The notes beneath the pieces were generated by a model. It saw nothing but the letters and a program-made list of their open reading frames with translations. It did no database searches and was not told the DNA's origin. DNA of 64,000 nt from an uncultured Demequina sp. (lineage in GTDB: Bacteria > Actinomycetota > Actinomycetes > Actinomycetales > Demequinaceae). Of the stretch, positions 53,933 through 61,959 are shown in pieces; within the stretch, counting starts at the first letter, position 1, and each line of letters opens with the position of its first letter. The position numbers and the translations under genes were made by a program. The DNA lies in contig CALALQ010000307.1 in assembly GCA_937925595.1 (NCBI GenBank), forward strand, positions 6,980 through 70,979. The letters are read 5' to 3'.

Positions 53933-55384
53933 GTGTCTGACGAACCTGTCAACGAAGCCCCCTTCTTCTCGACCATTCGGTCGTGGAGGATCGTGCGGGG
54001 CGACAGCCGCGTGTTCGGCGGTGTGCTGAGCGGACTCGGTCACCGTGTCGGCCTTGCCCCAACCCCCGCTCGCATCATCTTCGTGGCGCTCGCGATCCTC
54101 ACGGGAGGCATCGCGGTGATTGGCTACGCCGCGCTGTGGGCGCTGCTGCCGGACTCGCGCGGCAGCATCATCATCCAAGACTTCGGCCGCGGCCGGCCTA
54201 ACGTGGGAGCCCTCGTCGCCATCGCGGTGGTGACGGTGTTCGGCTTCATCTACCTTGGGGACTTCGGCCTCCTCGGCAACTGGGACATCCTCACCAACGG
54301 CAGCATGGGCCCAGGCGGAAGCCTCGCACGCCTGTTCGTCATGGGCGCCGCGATACTCGTCCCCATCGGAATTGTGGCCGGCGTCATCGGTCTCATCGTG
54401 TGGGCCGTGCGCTCGTCGTCGAACAACGCCAACAGGGCCGCGGGCGGCTACGCTCGCCTCCCTGACGGCACCGTCCCCACCGGTCCTGCTCCCACGGTCG
54501 CAGCTGCCGCGGCAGCCCCGGCCGACGCTGCGGCAGCGGCAGCGGCCCCCTCACCTGCGCCGGCCCCCGCCTACGCGGCACCCCCGCCGCCGGTGCCTCC
54601 CGTGTACTCGGCCCCGCGCCAGCCGTGGGTGCCCGGTCCCGGAAAGGTGGGCTACCTGCTCGCCCTCGCGTGGATTCCGCTGACGATCGCCATCACGATC
54701 TACCTGTCTGCGAGCGACCGGCTCGCGGTGTTCCCCCTCATCGCCGCGGGCGTCATCTACACGGCTGGCCTTGGTGTCATCGTGATGATCACGGCGCTGC
54801 GTGGCCGCAAGTCAGGGTTCCTGGGCTTCGTGAGTGTCGTCGCGCTCATCCCGCTCGCCGTGATTCTCGGCAACGCGGATCAGATCCGCAGCGACTACGC
54901 GAACGGCTACCGAGGCGACTGGTGGTCCCCCACCGTCGTAGTCGAGAGCCACGACGCCTACCCCGACGACGAACACGTGTCGGACCCGGAGCCGGAGCCA
55001 TTCGACCCCGCATCTGCGTTCCTCGACTACTCCACGGTCGTGGTCAATGGCAGCTGCCACTCGCTCGACCACGAAGGGGGCATCGACGCCGACGCGACGA
55101 TCCGCCTCGCGGAGGTCGCGCAGAACCAGACGATCACGGTCTCGTCCTCGACAACGCGACTGATCATCCCGGACGGAACCAACCTCAACATCGTCCCGCC
55201 GTCGAGCGGCGAGGACTGGGATCCTTCCGTTGACGTGATCTGGGCAGACCGCGACGTGACCTGCTACCTCAACACGGGCGCGCCCAACGGCGTCACGCTC
55301 GCGGATGTGGACGGCCCAACACTCACCGTCCGCGTCCAAGACGGCGGATGGGACTCAATGACTGTGTGGATCGAGGAGAACTGA
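53933..55384 (+). CDS. PspC-domain membrane protein with Ala/Pro-rich linker
   Basis: A 483-residue protein, GTG start behind AAAGGAG. Residues ~12-75 form a PspC domain (RGDSRVFGGVLSGLGHRVGLAPTPARIIFV). Two further helices follow, then a low-complexity Ala/Pro linker (about 185-225). Four more helices (about 235-320) come next, and then an extracytoplasmic region of ~150 residues rich in Asp/Thr/Val with a Cys pair (GSCHSL and DVTCYL). It is likely the membrane-stress sensor/effector for the divergent two-component system. A Cys pair outside suggests a disulfide. Confidence 0.85.
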   Translation: MSDEPVNEAPFFSTIRSWRIVRGDSRVFGGVLSGLGHRVGLAPTPARIIFVALAILTGGIAVIGYAALWALLPDSRGSIIIQDFGRGRPNVGALVAIAVVTVFGFIYLGDFGLLGNWDILTNGSMGPGGSLARLFVMGAAILVPIGIVAGVIGLIVWAVRSSSNNANRAAGGYARLPDGTVPTGPAPTVAAAAAAPADAAAAAAAPSPAPAPAYAAPPPPVPPVYSAPRQPWVPGPGKVGYLLALAWIPLTIAITIYLSASDRLAVFPLIAAGVIYTAGLGVIVMITALRGRKSGFLGFVSVVALIPLAVILGNADQIRSDYANGYRGDWWSPTVVVESHDAYPDDEHVSDPEPEPFDPASAFLDYSTVVVNGSCHSLDHEGGIDADATIRLAEVAQNQTITVSSSTTRLIIPDGTNLNIVPPSSGEDWDPSVDVIWADRDVTCYLNTGAPNGVTLADVDGPTLTVRVQDGGWDSMTVWIEEN

Positions 55385-55385
55385 C

Positions 55386-55652
55386 ATGGCTGAACTTCGC
55401 AAGGGATATGCAGAGCGCATCACCGGCGTGATCTGGGGACTCATCGTCACGGGAGCAGCCGTGGCCGCGATGTATGCGCTGTCCGGCTACACGATCGACA
55501 TGGTCAACGTGACGATCGTCGCCCTCATAGCGCTGGGCGGCTGGCTCGTTGTCTCCGCCCTGATCTCCACTCGTCCGCGCAAGGTGGCCGACGCTGGGGC
55601 AAGTGATCTCGATGAGCCGGCCCCCGCGTCGGCGCTGGGAGACAGCGACTAG
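55386..55652 (+). CDS. Small two-helix membrane protein
   Basis: An 88-residue protein beginning one base after the PspC gene stop. It has two hydrophobic helices (about 14-31 and 40-60) and an acidic tail (DLDEPAPASALGDSD). No family recognised. The tight spacing implies co-expression with the PspC protein and a shared envelope role. It converges on the first GGDEF gene. Confidence 0.75.
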   Translation: MAELRKGYAERITGVIWGLIVTGAAVAAMYALSGYTIDMVNVTIVALIALGGWLVVSALISTRPRKVADAGASDLDEPAPASALGDSD

Positions 55653-55655
55653 GAG

Positions 55656-56741
55656 CTACAGGGAGACCCGGTTGCGGCCTGCCTGCTTGGCGCGATACAG
55701 GGCCTCATCTGCCGCGGAAATGGTCGACTCCGGAGAGGAGTCGGCCATTTCTGCTGCCCCGATGGAGATCGTGATCTGGTGTGGCTCCACGGAGCAGGGC
55801 ACGGCGGTCTGGGCGACGCGACTGCGCGCCCGCTCCAGAATGGGCAGCGCCTTGTCGAGCGGCTGGTCCACGATGAGCACAAACTCCTCGCCGCCCCACC
55901 GGGCCACCAGGTCTTCAGACCGGAGTGAATCGCTCAGCACGTCCGCCACGTGTCGCAGGGCCTCGTCGCCGCAGTCGTGGCCGAAGGTGTCGTTGAGCTG
56001 CTTGAAGTAGTCCATGTCCGCGATGGCGATCGTGAGCACCTCGCCGCTGTCCGCGGCGGCCTCAAGCTTTCGCCACACAGGACGGCGGTTCGCCAGCCCG
56101 GTCAGCGGATCCGTCGTGGCAGCGAACTCCGCGATGCGCAGCGACTCCTCGACGAGTTTGCGGCTCGCTCGCAGCGCACGGGTGAGCTCGAGCGCGAGTG
56201 CGAACAGGCCAACGGTCATCACCGTGCGGTTGAAGGAGTTGAGGGTCGACGTCTGCTCGTAGGACAGCGGCGACCAGACGGCGTGCCGGTGGGTGAAGAA
56301 CACCTGGCCGATGACGATGGCGAGGACGAGCGCTCCCACACATATGAAGCGCGCCTTGTTGTGCCCTTCGGGGATGACCACCATCACGCCGAGCGCCCCG
56401 ATGAACAGGTAGGAGCCGAATCCCGCGTCCACGGAGAATGCCGAGCCCGCGAACAGGATGAACGGGATCGGCAGAAGCTGCGAGAGGACTCCCGCAAGGT
56501 ACTGGTGGCCGCGGAACGTCAACACGACCGTCGCCAGTTCGCCCGCGGCCAAGATGAACGTCGCGACCGTGATGGCGGTGGGGATGTTCGGATCGGGAAG
56601 GAAGTACAGTCCCAGCCCAATGGCCAGGGCGGTCGACGCTGACGCGAAGATGAGCAGCGCGAGTCGCCTGCGGCGCGCCTCAGCCGCACGGTCCTCCATG
56701 AATTGGAGCCGCGCAGCCTCGAGGTCGCTGATTACTCCCAC
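55656..56741 (-). CDS. GGDEF-domain diguanylate cyclase (membrane)
   Basis: A 361-residue protein with about six membrane helices (25-195) and a C-terminal GGDEF domain. The catalytic loop is intact as RWGGEEF. The product-inhibition I-site RxxD is present as RSED five residues before it. [11 protein letters not shown] and [14 protein letters not shown] are also present. It should make c-di-GMP from GTP. The apparent GTG start (56741) overlaps the guaA stop by 10 nt; ATG 56699 is an alternative. It closes the overlapping leftward operon containing guaA. Confidence 0.88.
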   Translation of the reverse strand: MGVISDLEAARLQFMEDRAAEARRRRLALLIFASASTALAIGLGLYFLPDPNIPTAITVATFILAAGELATVVLTFRGHQYLAGVLSQLLPIPFILFAGSAFSVDAGFGSYLFIGALGVMVVIPEGHNKARFICVGALVLAIVIGQVFFTHRHAVWSPLSYEQTSTLNSFNRTVMTVGLFALALELTRALRASRKLVEESLRIAEFAATTDPLTGLANRRPVWRKLEAAADSGEVLTIAIADMDYFKQLNDTFGHDCGDEALRHVADVLSDSLRSEDLVARWGGEEFVLIVDQPLDKALPILERARSRVAQTAVPCSVEPHQITISIGAAEMADSSPESTISAADEALYRAKQAGRNRVSL

Positions 56742-58297
56742 TCGATGGTGCCCGGCGGCTTGGAGGTCAGGTCGAGGACAACGCGGTTGACCTCCTTGAC
56801 CTCGTTCGTGATGCGCGTCGAGATGCGCTCAAGCACGTCGTAGGGCACGCGGGTCCAGTCCGCCGTCATGGCGTCCTCGCTGGACACGGGACGCAGCACG
56901 ATGGGATTGCCGTAGGTGCGACCATCTCCTTGGACACCGACAGAGCGCACATCGGCGAGCAGCACCACGGGGCACTGCCAGATGTCGCGGTCGAGACCCG
57001 CTGCCGTGAGTTCGGCACGCGCAATGGCGTCGGCCGCCCGCAGCACGTCGAGGCGCTCCTGGTTGACAGCACCGATGATGCGGATGCCAAGCCCGGGGCC
57101 AGGGAACGGCTGTCGCCAGACGATCTCTTCGGGGAGGCCCAACTCAAGGCCCACCGCGCGCACCTCATCCTTGAACAGCGAGCGCAGAGGCTCGACGAGC
57201 TCGAACTTGAGGTCGTCGGGAAGTCCGCCCACGTTGTGGTGGCTCTTGATGGTCGCGGCACCTTCACCGCCGCCGGATTCGACGACGTCCGGGTACAGCG
57301 TGCCCTGAACCAGGAACTTCACCTCTTCGCCAAGTCCCGCGGAATAGACGAGCTTGCGAGCCTGCTCCTCGAAGGCGCGAATGAACTCACGGCCGATGAT
57401 CTTGCGCTTGGTCTCGGGGTCGGTCACCCCATCGAGTGCGTCGAGGAACCGCGACTTCTCGTCGGCGACCACGAGCTTGACGCCCGTGGAGGCCACGAAG
57501 TCGCGCTCCACCTGCTCCGCCTCTCCCGCGCGCAGCAGGCCGTGGTCAACGAAGATGCAGGTGAGCTGGTCGCCGACGGCGCGGTGGACCAGCGCCGCAG
57601 CAACCGCGGAGTCGACGCCGCCGCTGAGGCCGCAGATCACTCGACCGGAGCCCACCTGGGCGCGGATGCGCTCGACCTGCTCCTCGATGACGTTGGCGCT
57701 CGTCCAGTCGGGAGTGATGCCAGCGATGCGATACAGGAAGTTCTCGATGGCCGCCTGTCCCAGCGGCGAGTGCTTCACCTCGGGGTGCCACTGCACGCCA
57801 CTCATGCGGCGCTCGACGTTCTCGAATGCGGCGACGGGCGCTCCCTCAGTGGTGGCCAGCACCGTGAATCCCTCGGGGGCGGCGTGCACGGCGTCGCCAT
57901 GGCTCATCCACACCTGCTGCTCGGCCGGGCTTCCGGCGAGCTGTTCCCCAGCGTCGGCCACCGTGACCGTGGTGCGCCCATACTCACGCAAGCCGGTCTG
58001 CGCGACCGTGCCTCCCAGTGCCTGTGCCATCGCCTGGAAGCCGTAGCAGATGCCCATCACGGGCACGCCGGACTCAAAGAGGGCGGGGTCGATCGCCGGG
58101 GCGCCAGTCTCGTAGACGGAGGAGGGGCCGCCCGAGAGGATCACCGCAGCCGGATCCTTGGCGAGCATCTGCTCGGCCGTCATCGAATGAGGGACGATCT
58201 CCGAGTAGACGTTCGCCTCGCGCACGCGACGGGCGATCAGCTGAGCGTATTGCGCTCCACAGTCAACAACGAGTACGGGACGATGCGCGGTGCTCAC
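56732..58297 (-). CDS. guaA: GMP synthase (glutamine-hydrolysing)
   Basis: GuaA (521 aa) converts XMP to GMP. The N-terminal class-I glutamine amidotransferase domain has the nucleophile Cys84 in MGICYGFQ and the His-x-Glu of VQWHPEV. The ATP-pyrophosphatase P-loop is [14 protein letters not shown] (about residue 225). The C-terminal dimerisation domain ends [15 protein letters not shown] 58297 overlaps the upstream DUF3817 stop (GTGA) and its own stop overlaps the downstream GGDEF gene, so it is translationally coupled on both sides. Confidence 0.97.
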   Translation of the reverse strand: MSTAHRPVLVVDCGAQYAQLIARRVREANVYSEIVPHSMTAEQMLAKDPAAVILSGGPSSVYETGAPAIDPALFESGVPVMGICYGFQAMAQALGGTVAQTGLREYGRTTVTVADAGEQLAGSPAEQQVWMSHGDAVHAAPEGFTVLATTEGAPVAAFENVERRMSGVQWHPEVKHSPLGQAAIENFLYRIAGITPDWTSANVIEEQVERIRAQVGSGRVICGLSGGVDSAVAAALVHRAVGDQLTCIFVDHGLLRAGEAEQVERDFVASTGVKLVVADEKSRFLDALDGVTDPETKRKIIGREFIRAFEEQARKLVYSAGLGEEVKFLVQGTLYPDVVESGGGEGAATIKSHHNVGGLPDDLKFELVEPLRSLFKDEVRAVGLELGLPEEIVWRQPFPGPGLGIRIIGAVNQERLDVLRAADAIARAELTAAGLDRDIWQCPVVLLADVRSVGVQGDGRTYGNPIVLRPVSSEDAMTADWTRVPYDVLERISTRITNEVKEVNRVVLDLTSKPPGTIEWE

Positions 58298-58653
58298 GGC
58301 TCAACACTACCGGCGACAGCCGCGCGAGCCTCGGCTGCAATGCGGCGCTCAAGGACGAACGACAGGAACGGCACCACGCCACCAAGAGCCATGACCACGA
58401 GGCGGCCAAGACCCCAGCGCATGAGCAGCCACAGGTGAACGGTCGTGGCCAGATAGATGACATAGATCCAGCCGTGCACCATCGCGATCAAGCCGGTCAC
58501 GGTGACGAACGTGGGGTTCGCGCCGTCGCCAAGGATCAGCTTGGCGAACAGGCCGATGAACACGGCGAGCAGAAAGCTTCCCGTGATGATCGCCATGATC
58601 CGGTAGCGCTTGAGGGCTCCCGGCACTCGGGGGTCGGCGGCGGGCTGAGTCAC
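58294..58653 (-). CDS. DUF3817 membrane protein
   Basis: A 119-residue protein with three hydrophobic segments: [42 protein letters not shown] and [18 protein letters not shown]. This matches DUF3817, a small family commonly encoded just upstream of guaA in actinobacteria. It starts GTG in a GTGA overlap with the SURF1 gene and ends in an overlap with guaA. Function unknown. Confidence 0.85.
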   Translation of the reverse strand: MTQPAADPRVPGALKRYRIMAIITGSFLLAVFIGLFAKLILGDGANPTFVTVTGLIAMVHGWIYVIYLATTVHLWLLMRWGLGRLVVMALGGVVPFLSFVLERRIAAEARAAVAGSVEP

Positions 58654-59390
58654 TGCGTTGCCTCCTGGGGCTGCGAGGGGTCGCGTCCATTGTCCCGCAT
58701 GGCGCGCGCACCCACGAACAGCGCGAAGGCCCCAAACACCCACCATTCGAGGGCGTACATCACCGAGCGGATGTTGAGCTCCCGCTCTGGTGGGGGCGGC
58801 GGGAGCGGATCCCACGACGCGGACCCCTCATACGACGACAACACCGCGCTGTACAGGGGCGACGGCCACACCTGGGCGAGTTCAGACGGAGAGATCGTGT
58901 CGTTCCATACAGTTCCGGGGATCGCCTGCCCGTCATGGCCCGACGCTGGGGTCGCCTCCTCCGCCGCCCTCAGGTAGCCGGTGACCACCACCTGTCCAGG
59001 GCCCGGGTCGGGCCCCACCGGACTGCTCGCGTGGCGCCAACCCACGATGACCGGAAGGGTCGCCGACTGGCCGGTGCCCGTAGCGTCGGCGTCCACGACT
59101 AGGGCCCTGACCAGGAGCACGGCCTCCTCGCCCTCCACCGCTCTGCCGGAGACCAGCACCGCGTCGACGTCCGCCCAGGTGCCCGAGACCGAGACCTGTC
59201 TGCTGATCGCCAAGCCAGCAGGGGTGGCGGGCGCGAGGACGTCGGCGATGGGGACGCTCGGCTCGGGGGCGACGGTCACGCCGGTGGCCTCGGCGCGACT
59301 CCACTGCCACATGCCGAGCACGACGCACACGGCGACCAGGGCGACAGTGAGCGCGGCGATTCCCACCCGCGCGAGCGGCGAGGGGGTCAT
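58650..59390 (-). CDS. SURF1-family protein
   Basis: A 246-residue protein with the SURF1 layout: one N-terminal helix ending GMWQWSRAEA, a periplasm-facing beta domain with VSVSGTWADVDAVLVSGR, VIVGWRHASS and VVVTGYLRAAEEATP, and a second helix near the C-terminus (MYALEWWVFGAFALFVGA). SURF1 proteins help insert haem a into cytochrome c oxidase, so respiration with an aa3-type oxidase is implied. Starts and ends in 4-nt overlaps with its neighbours. Confidence 0.88.
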   Translation of the reverse strand: MTPSPLARVGIAALTVALVAVCVVLGMWQWSRAEATGVTVAPEPSVPIADVLAPATPAGLAISRQVSVSGTWADVDAVLVSGRAVEGEEAVLLVRALVVDADATGTGQSATLPVIVGWRHASSPVGPDPGPGQVVVTGYLRAAEEATPASGHDGQAIPGTVWNDTISPSELAQVWPSPLYSAVLSSYEGSASWDPLPPPPPERELNIRSVMYALEWWVFGAFALFVGARAMRDNGRDPSQPQEATQ

Positions 59391-60526
59391 GAGCGGCGAC
59401 GGCGCTGATCGGGCTGAGGAAGCGTGATCGGCGGGGGTCCTGCGAGTGATCGGACGGCGTTGCGGCCGGACCGCTTCGCCTCGTACAGCGCGAGGTCGGC
59501 GCGCTGGAGGGCACCATGCGTCATGCCGTCGGGGTGCGCGTTCGTCACGCCCACCGAGACGGTGACGTTATGGGAGTGCCCCATGCAGGTGATGGTCTGA
59601 GCGAGGTCGGTGCGCACGCGCTCCATCGTGGTGGCGGCGTCCTCAAGTGTCGAATCGGCCATGACAAAGATGAACTCCTCACCACCCCAGCGTCCCACGG
59701 AATCGCCCGAGCGCAGACTCTCCCTGAGCCGCGCGCCGACGACCGCGAGCACTGTGTCGCCGCACTCATGACCGAACGTGTCGTTGAGCCGCTTGAAGTG
59801 ATCGAGATCCGCGATGGCGACTGCGTAGGACGTCGTGGTGCTGAGCTGCGAGAGGCGTTTGAGAATGGGCCTGCGGTTGGGCAGCCCCGTGAGCTCGTCG
59901 GTATTGGCGAGGTATTCGGCGCGAGCCGTCGCAGCGTCGGCCTGCGCCCTGAGGCGAGCGGCCGAGTAGTACGCGACGGCGGAGAGTGTGTACATCATGA
60001 GGAGCGTGATCGTGGCGTTGGCGGAGAACAGGACGCCGCTGCGCACGGGAGGGATGTCGACGCCAGTGCCCGTCTCGGAAACCACCAGCTGGCAGTAGCA
60101 GAAGGCGCCGATTGCAATGGCGACGTAGACCCACCGCAGCACTCGCTGGCGGCTCGTGAAGATCATGTACACCAGTTGCCCCACCGCGATGAGATAGAGG
60201 TGCCAGCCTGCGATCCAACCCAAGTATGCGGTGACCACCGTGACCTGCGCCGTGCCCGCAGTGAGGGCGATGATCGAAGCTGCCAGTTGGTGGCCGCGGT
60301 TCACGAGCACCAGACCGGCGATGAAGACGGCGGCAGTGACGACGCTGGAGACCACGATCGCGGAGACTTCGTACACCACGAAGAACACGGCGTACACAAT
60401 GGCGAGTGTGAAGGCGTAGACCAGAAAGGCCTGGGTGACGCTCGCCGCTCGCGCCGATTCTCCGGACAGAGAGCCCACGCGGCGCTCGATGAGCCGCGCG
60501 AAGGCTCCTGCGGCTCCGGTGCTCAC
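59387..60526 (-). CDS. GGDEF-domain diguanylate cyclase (membrane)
   Basis: A 379-residue protein with six hydrophobic helices (about 28-195) and a GGDEF domain with RWGGEEF, I-site RSGD five residues before it, TDELTGLPNRR and DLDHFKRLNDTFGH. GTG 60526 follows GGGAGG. Its stop overlaps the SURF1 start (ATGA). It has the same architecture as the proteins at 55656 and 60591 but low identity in the membrane part, so they probably respond to different cues. Confidence 0.88.
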   Translation of the reverse strand: MSTGAAGAFARLIERRVGSLSGESARAASVTQAFLVYAFTLAIVYAVFFVVYEVSAIVVSSVVTAAVFIAGLVLVNRGHQLAASIIALTAGTAQVTVVTAYLGWIAGWHLYLIAVGQLVYMIFTSRQRVLRWVYVAIAIGAFCYCQLVVSETGTGVDIPPVRSGVLFSANATITLLMMYTLSAVAYYSAARLRAQADAATARAEYLANTDELTGLPNRRPILKRLSQLSTTTSYAVAIADLDHFKRLNDTFGHECGDTVLAVVGARLRESLRSGDSVGRWGGEEFIFVMADSTLEDAATTMERVRTDLAQTITCMGHSHNVTVSVGVTNAHPDGMTHGALQRADLALYEAKRSGRNAVRSLAGPPPITLPQPDQRRRRS

Positions 60527-60590
60527 CTCACACCTCCCTCAGACCCGGCGTGGGTTCACCTCCAGGTTACGCCGCGCCGAGTGCTAAGGG

Positions 60591-61715
60591 TCAATCATGG
60601 TGGCTGGCACCGATCGCCGCACCCAGAACGAGGTTGCGGCCGGAGGCCTTGGCCTCGTAGAGCTTCGCGTCGGCGAGGCGAAGCAGCTCGTCGCGAGGAG
60701 CATATTGGCGACCGTGGGCGACACCAGCGGAGATGGTGACGCGCTCTGCCACGCCATCCATCGCGTACTCGTCCTCGACCTCCGCGCGGACGTGCTCGAT
60801 GATCGCGAGCGCTCGCTCGAGGGAGACCTTGGGCAGCACGATGAGGAACTCCTCGCCGCCCCAGCGGGCAACGGTTCCCTTGTCGCCCACTGCCCTCGCG
60901 ATGGAGCGCGCGACGTTGGCGAGCACCACGTCGCCCGCGCCGTGACCCAGCGCGTCGTTGATGCGCTTGAAGCGGTCAAGGTCCACGAGCGCGAGCGCGT
61001 ACTGACCGGTGCGGGAAGCGTGCTGGATGACGGGAGCGATGCCGCGACGGTTGAGCGACTCGGTGAGCGAATCGGTTTGGGCGGCGGCCTGCGCTTCCGT
61101 CAACAGGATCGCGTTGCGGGTGCGCTCACGCTGGTAATAGAAGTTGTTGAAGGCCGCGATCGTGTACAGCAGCACGAGCACGGAGACCACGTTGAATGAT
61201 GCGAGCAGGCGCACGTTCTCGATGGCGTAGCCGTCGCGCGGCGAGTCGAACGTGGGCAGCACGAACACCGCGACAAGCACGGCTGCGGCGAGGATCCCGA
61301 TGCTGAGCCGGAGCGCCCACCGACGCGAAGGGAACAGCGCGAAGCACAGCGCCGGGATCGCCAGCAGATGCAGGTGGAACGCGGCACCACGTGAGTACAC
61401 GTCAGTGAGATAGGCGTACTGCATCAGCGGAGCGATGAGAGCCAGGGTCGCGGCGAGCAGCGACATGCCCAGGCGGTTGAACCACAGTCCTGCCGCCCAA
61501 GCGAGCACCATCACGGCGTGGGTTGCTGCGGGGGCCGGTTCTGGACCGCCGATCACTGCGAGGACGATCACCCACGGCAGGCTCGCGGCCACGGCCAGGA
61601 TGTAGAAGCGATTGCCGGCGGCGACAGCGCGCGCTTCCTCGGTGGGATGGGGATCGACGCCGACGCGCGACAAAGTCGACCACACAGTCGACACATACGC
61701 GCGCAACCGCCTCAT
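60591..61715 (-). CDS. GGDEF-domain diguanylate cyclase (membrane), no I-site
   Basis: A 374-residue protein with six hydrophobic helices (about 40-200), a short coiled-coil (FYYQRERTRNAI) and a GGDEF domain with RWGGEEF, TDSLTESLNRRG and DLDRFKRINDALGHGAG. The RxxD product-inhibition site is absent: the equivalent stretch is AVGDKGTVARW. It may therefore escape feedback inhibition, unlike its two paralogues. It lies 64 nt upstream of the next GGDEF gene and diverges from pta across 244 nt. Confidence 0.88.
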   Translation of the reverse strand: MRRLRAYVSTVWSTLSRVGVDPHPTEEARAVAAGNRFYILAVAASLPWVIVLAVIGGPEPAPAATHAVMVLAWAAGLWFNRLGMSLLAATLALIAPLMQYAYLTDVYSRGAAFHLHLLAIPALCFALFPSRRWALRLSIGILAAAVLVAVFVLPTFDSPRDGYAIENVRLLASFNVVSVLVLLYTIAAFNNFYYQRERTRNAILLTEAQAAAQTDSLTESLNRRGIAPVIQHASRTGQYALALVDLDRFKRINDALGHGAGDVVLANVARSIARAVGDKGTVARWGGEEFLIVLPKVSLERALAIIEHVRAEVEDEYAMDGVAERVTISAGVAHGRQYAPRDELLRLADAKLYEAKASGRNLVLGAAIGASHHD

Positions 61716-61959
61716 TGATGTTCGCTTTCCCCGCCTAGCCGCGCTTCCCCGCGCGACCAGAATTCTAGGGTGGTGCCCCTCACACGCGCAGGGCTTTGTG
61801 GAACACCCAACACGCCCCGCATTTCCCTCTTAATGGTGAAAACTGCCCTATTTCGGGACAGATTTCAAGCACAATCCACCATCTGTAGAGGACGCGGTGC
61901 CGTCCCCGCAGGGACCTTTGGCGCGAATCGGTCCGCTCCTTCGTGAAATGCTGGTGCGC

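Noticed and set aside
54480..54620. Ala/Pro codon repeats in the PspC gene as a DNA repeat element
   Set aside because: They encode a low-complexity linker in frame; codon usage is ordinary and no inverted or direct DNA repeat beyond that was seen.
61740..61900. Small leader peptide or ncRNA upstream of pta
   Set aside because: The A-T-rich stretch looks like a promoter, but no convincing start, stem or conserved motif was found.
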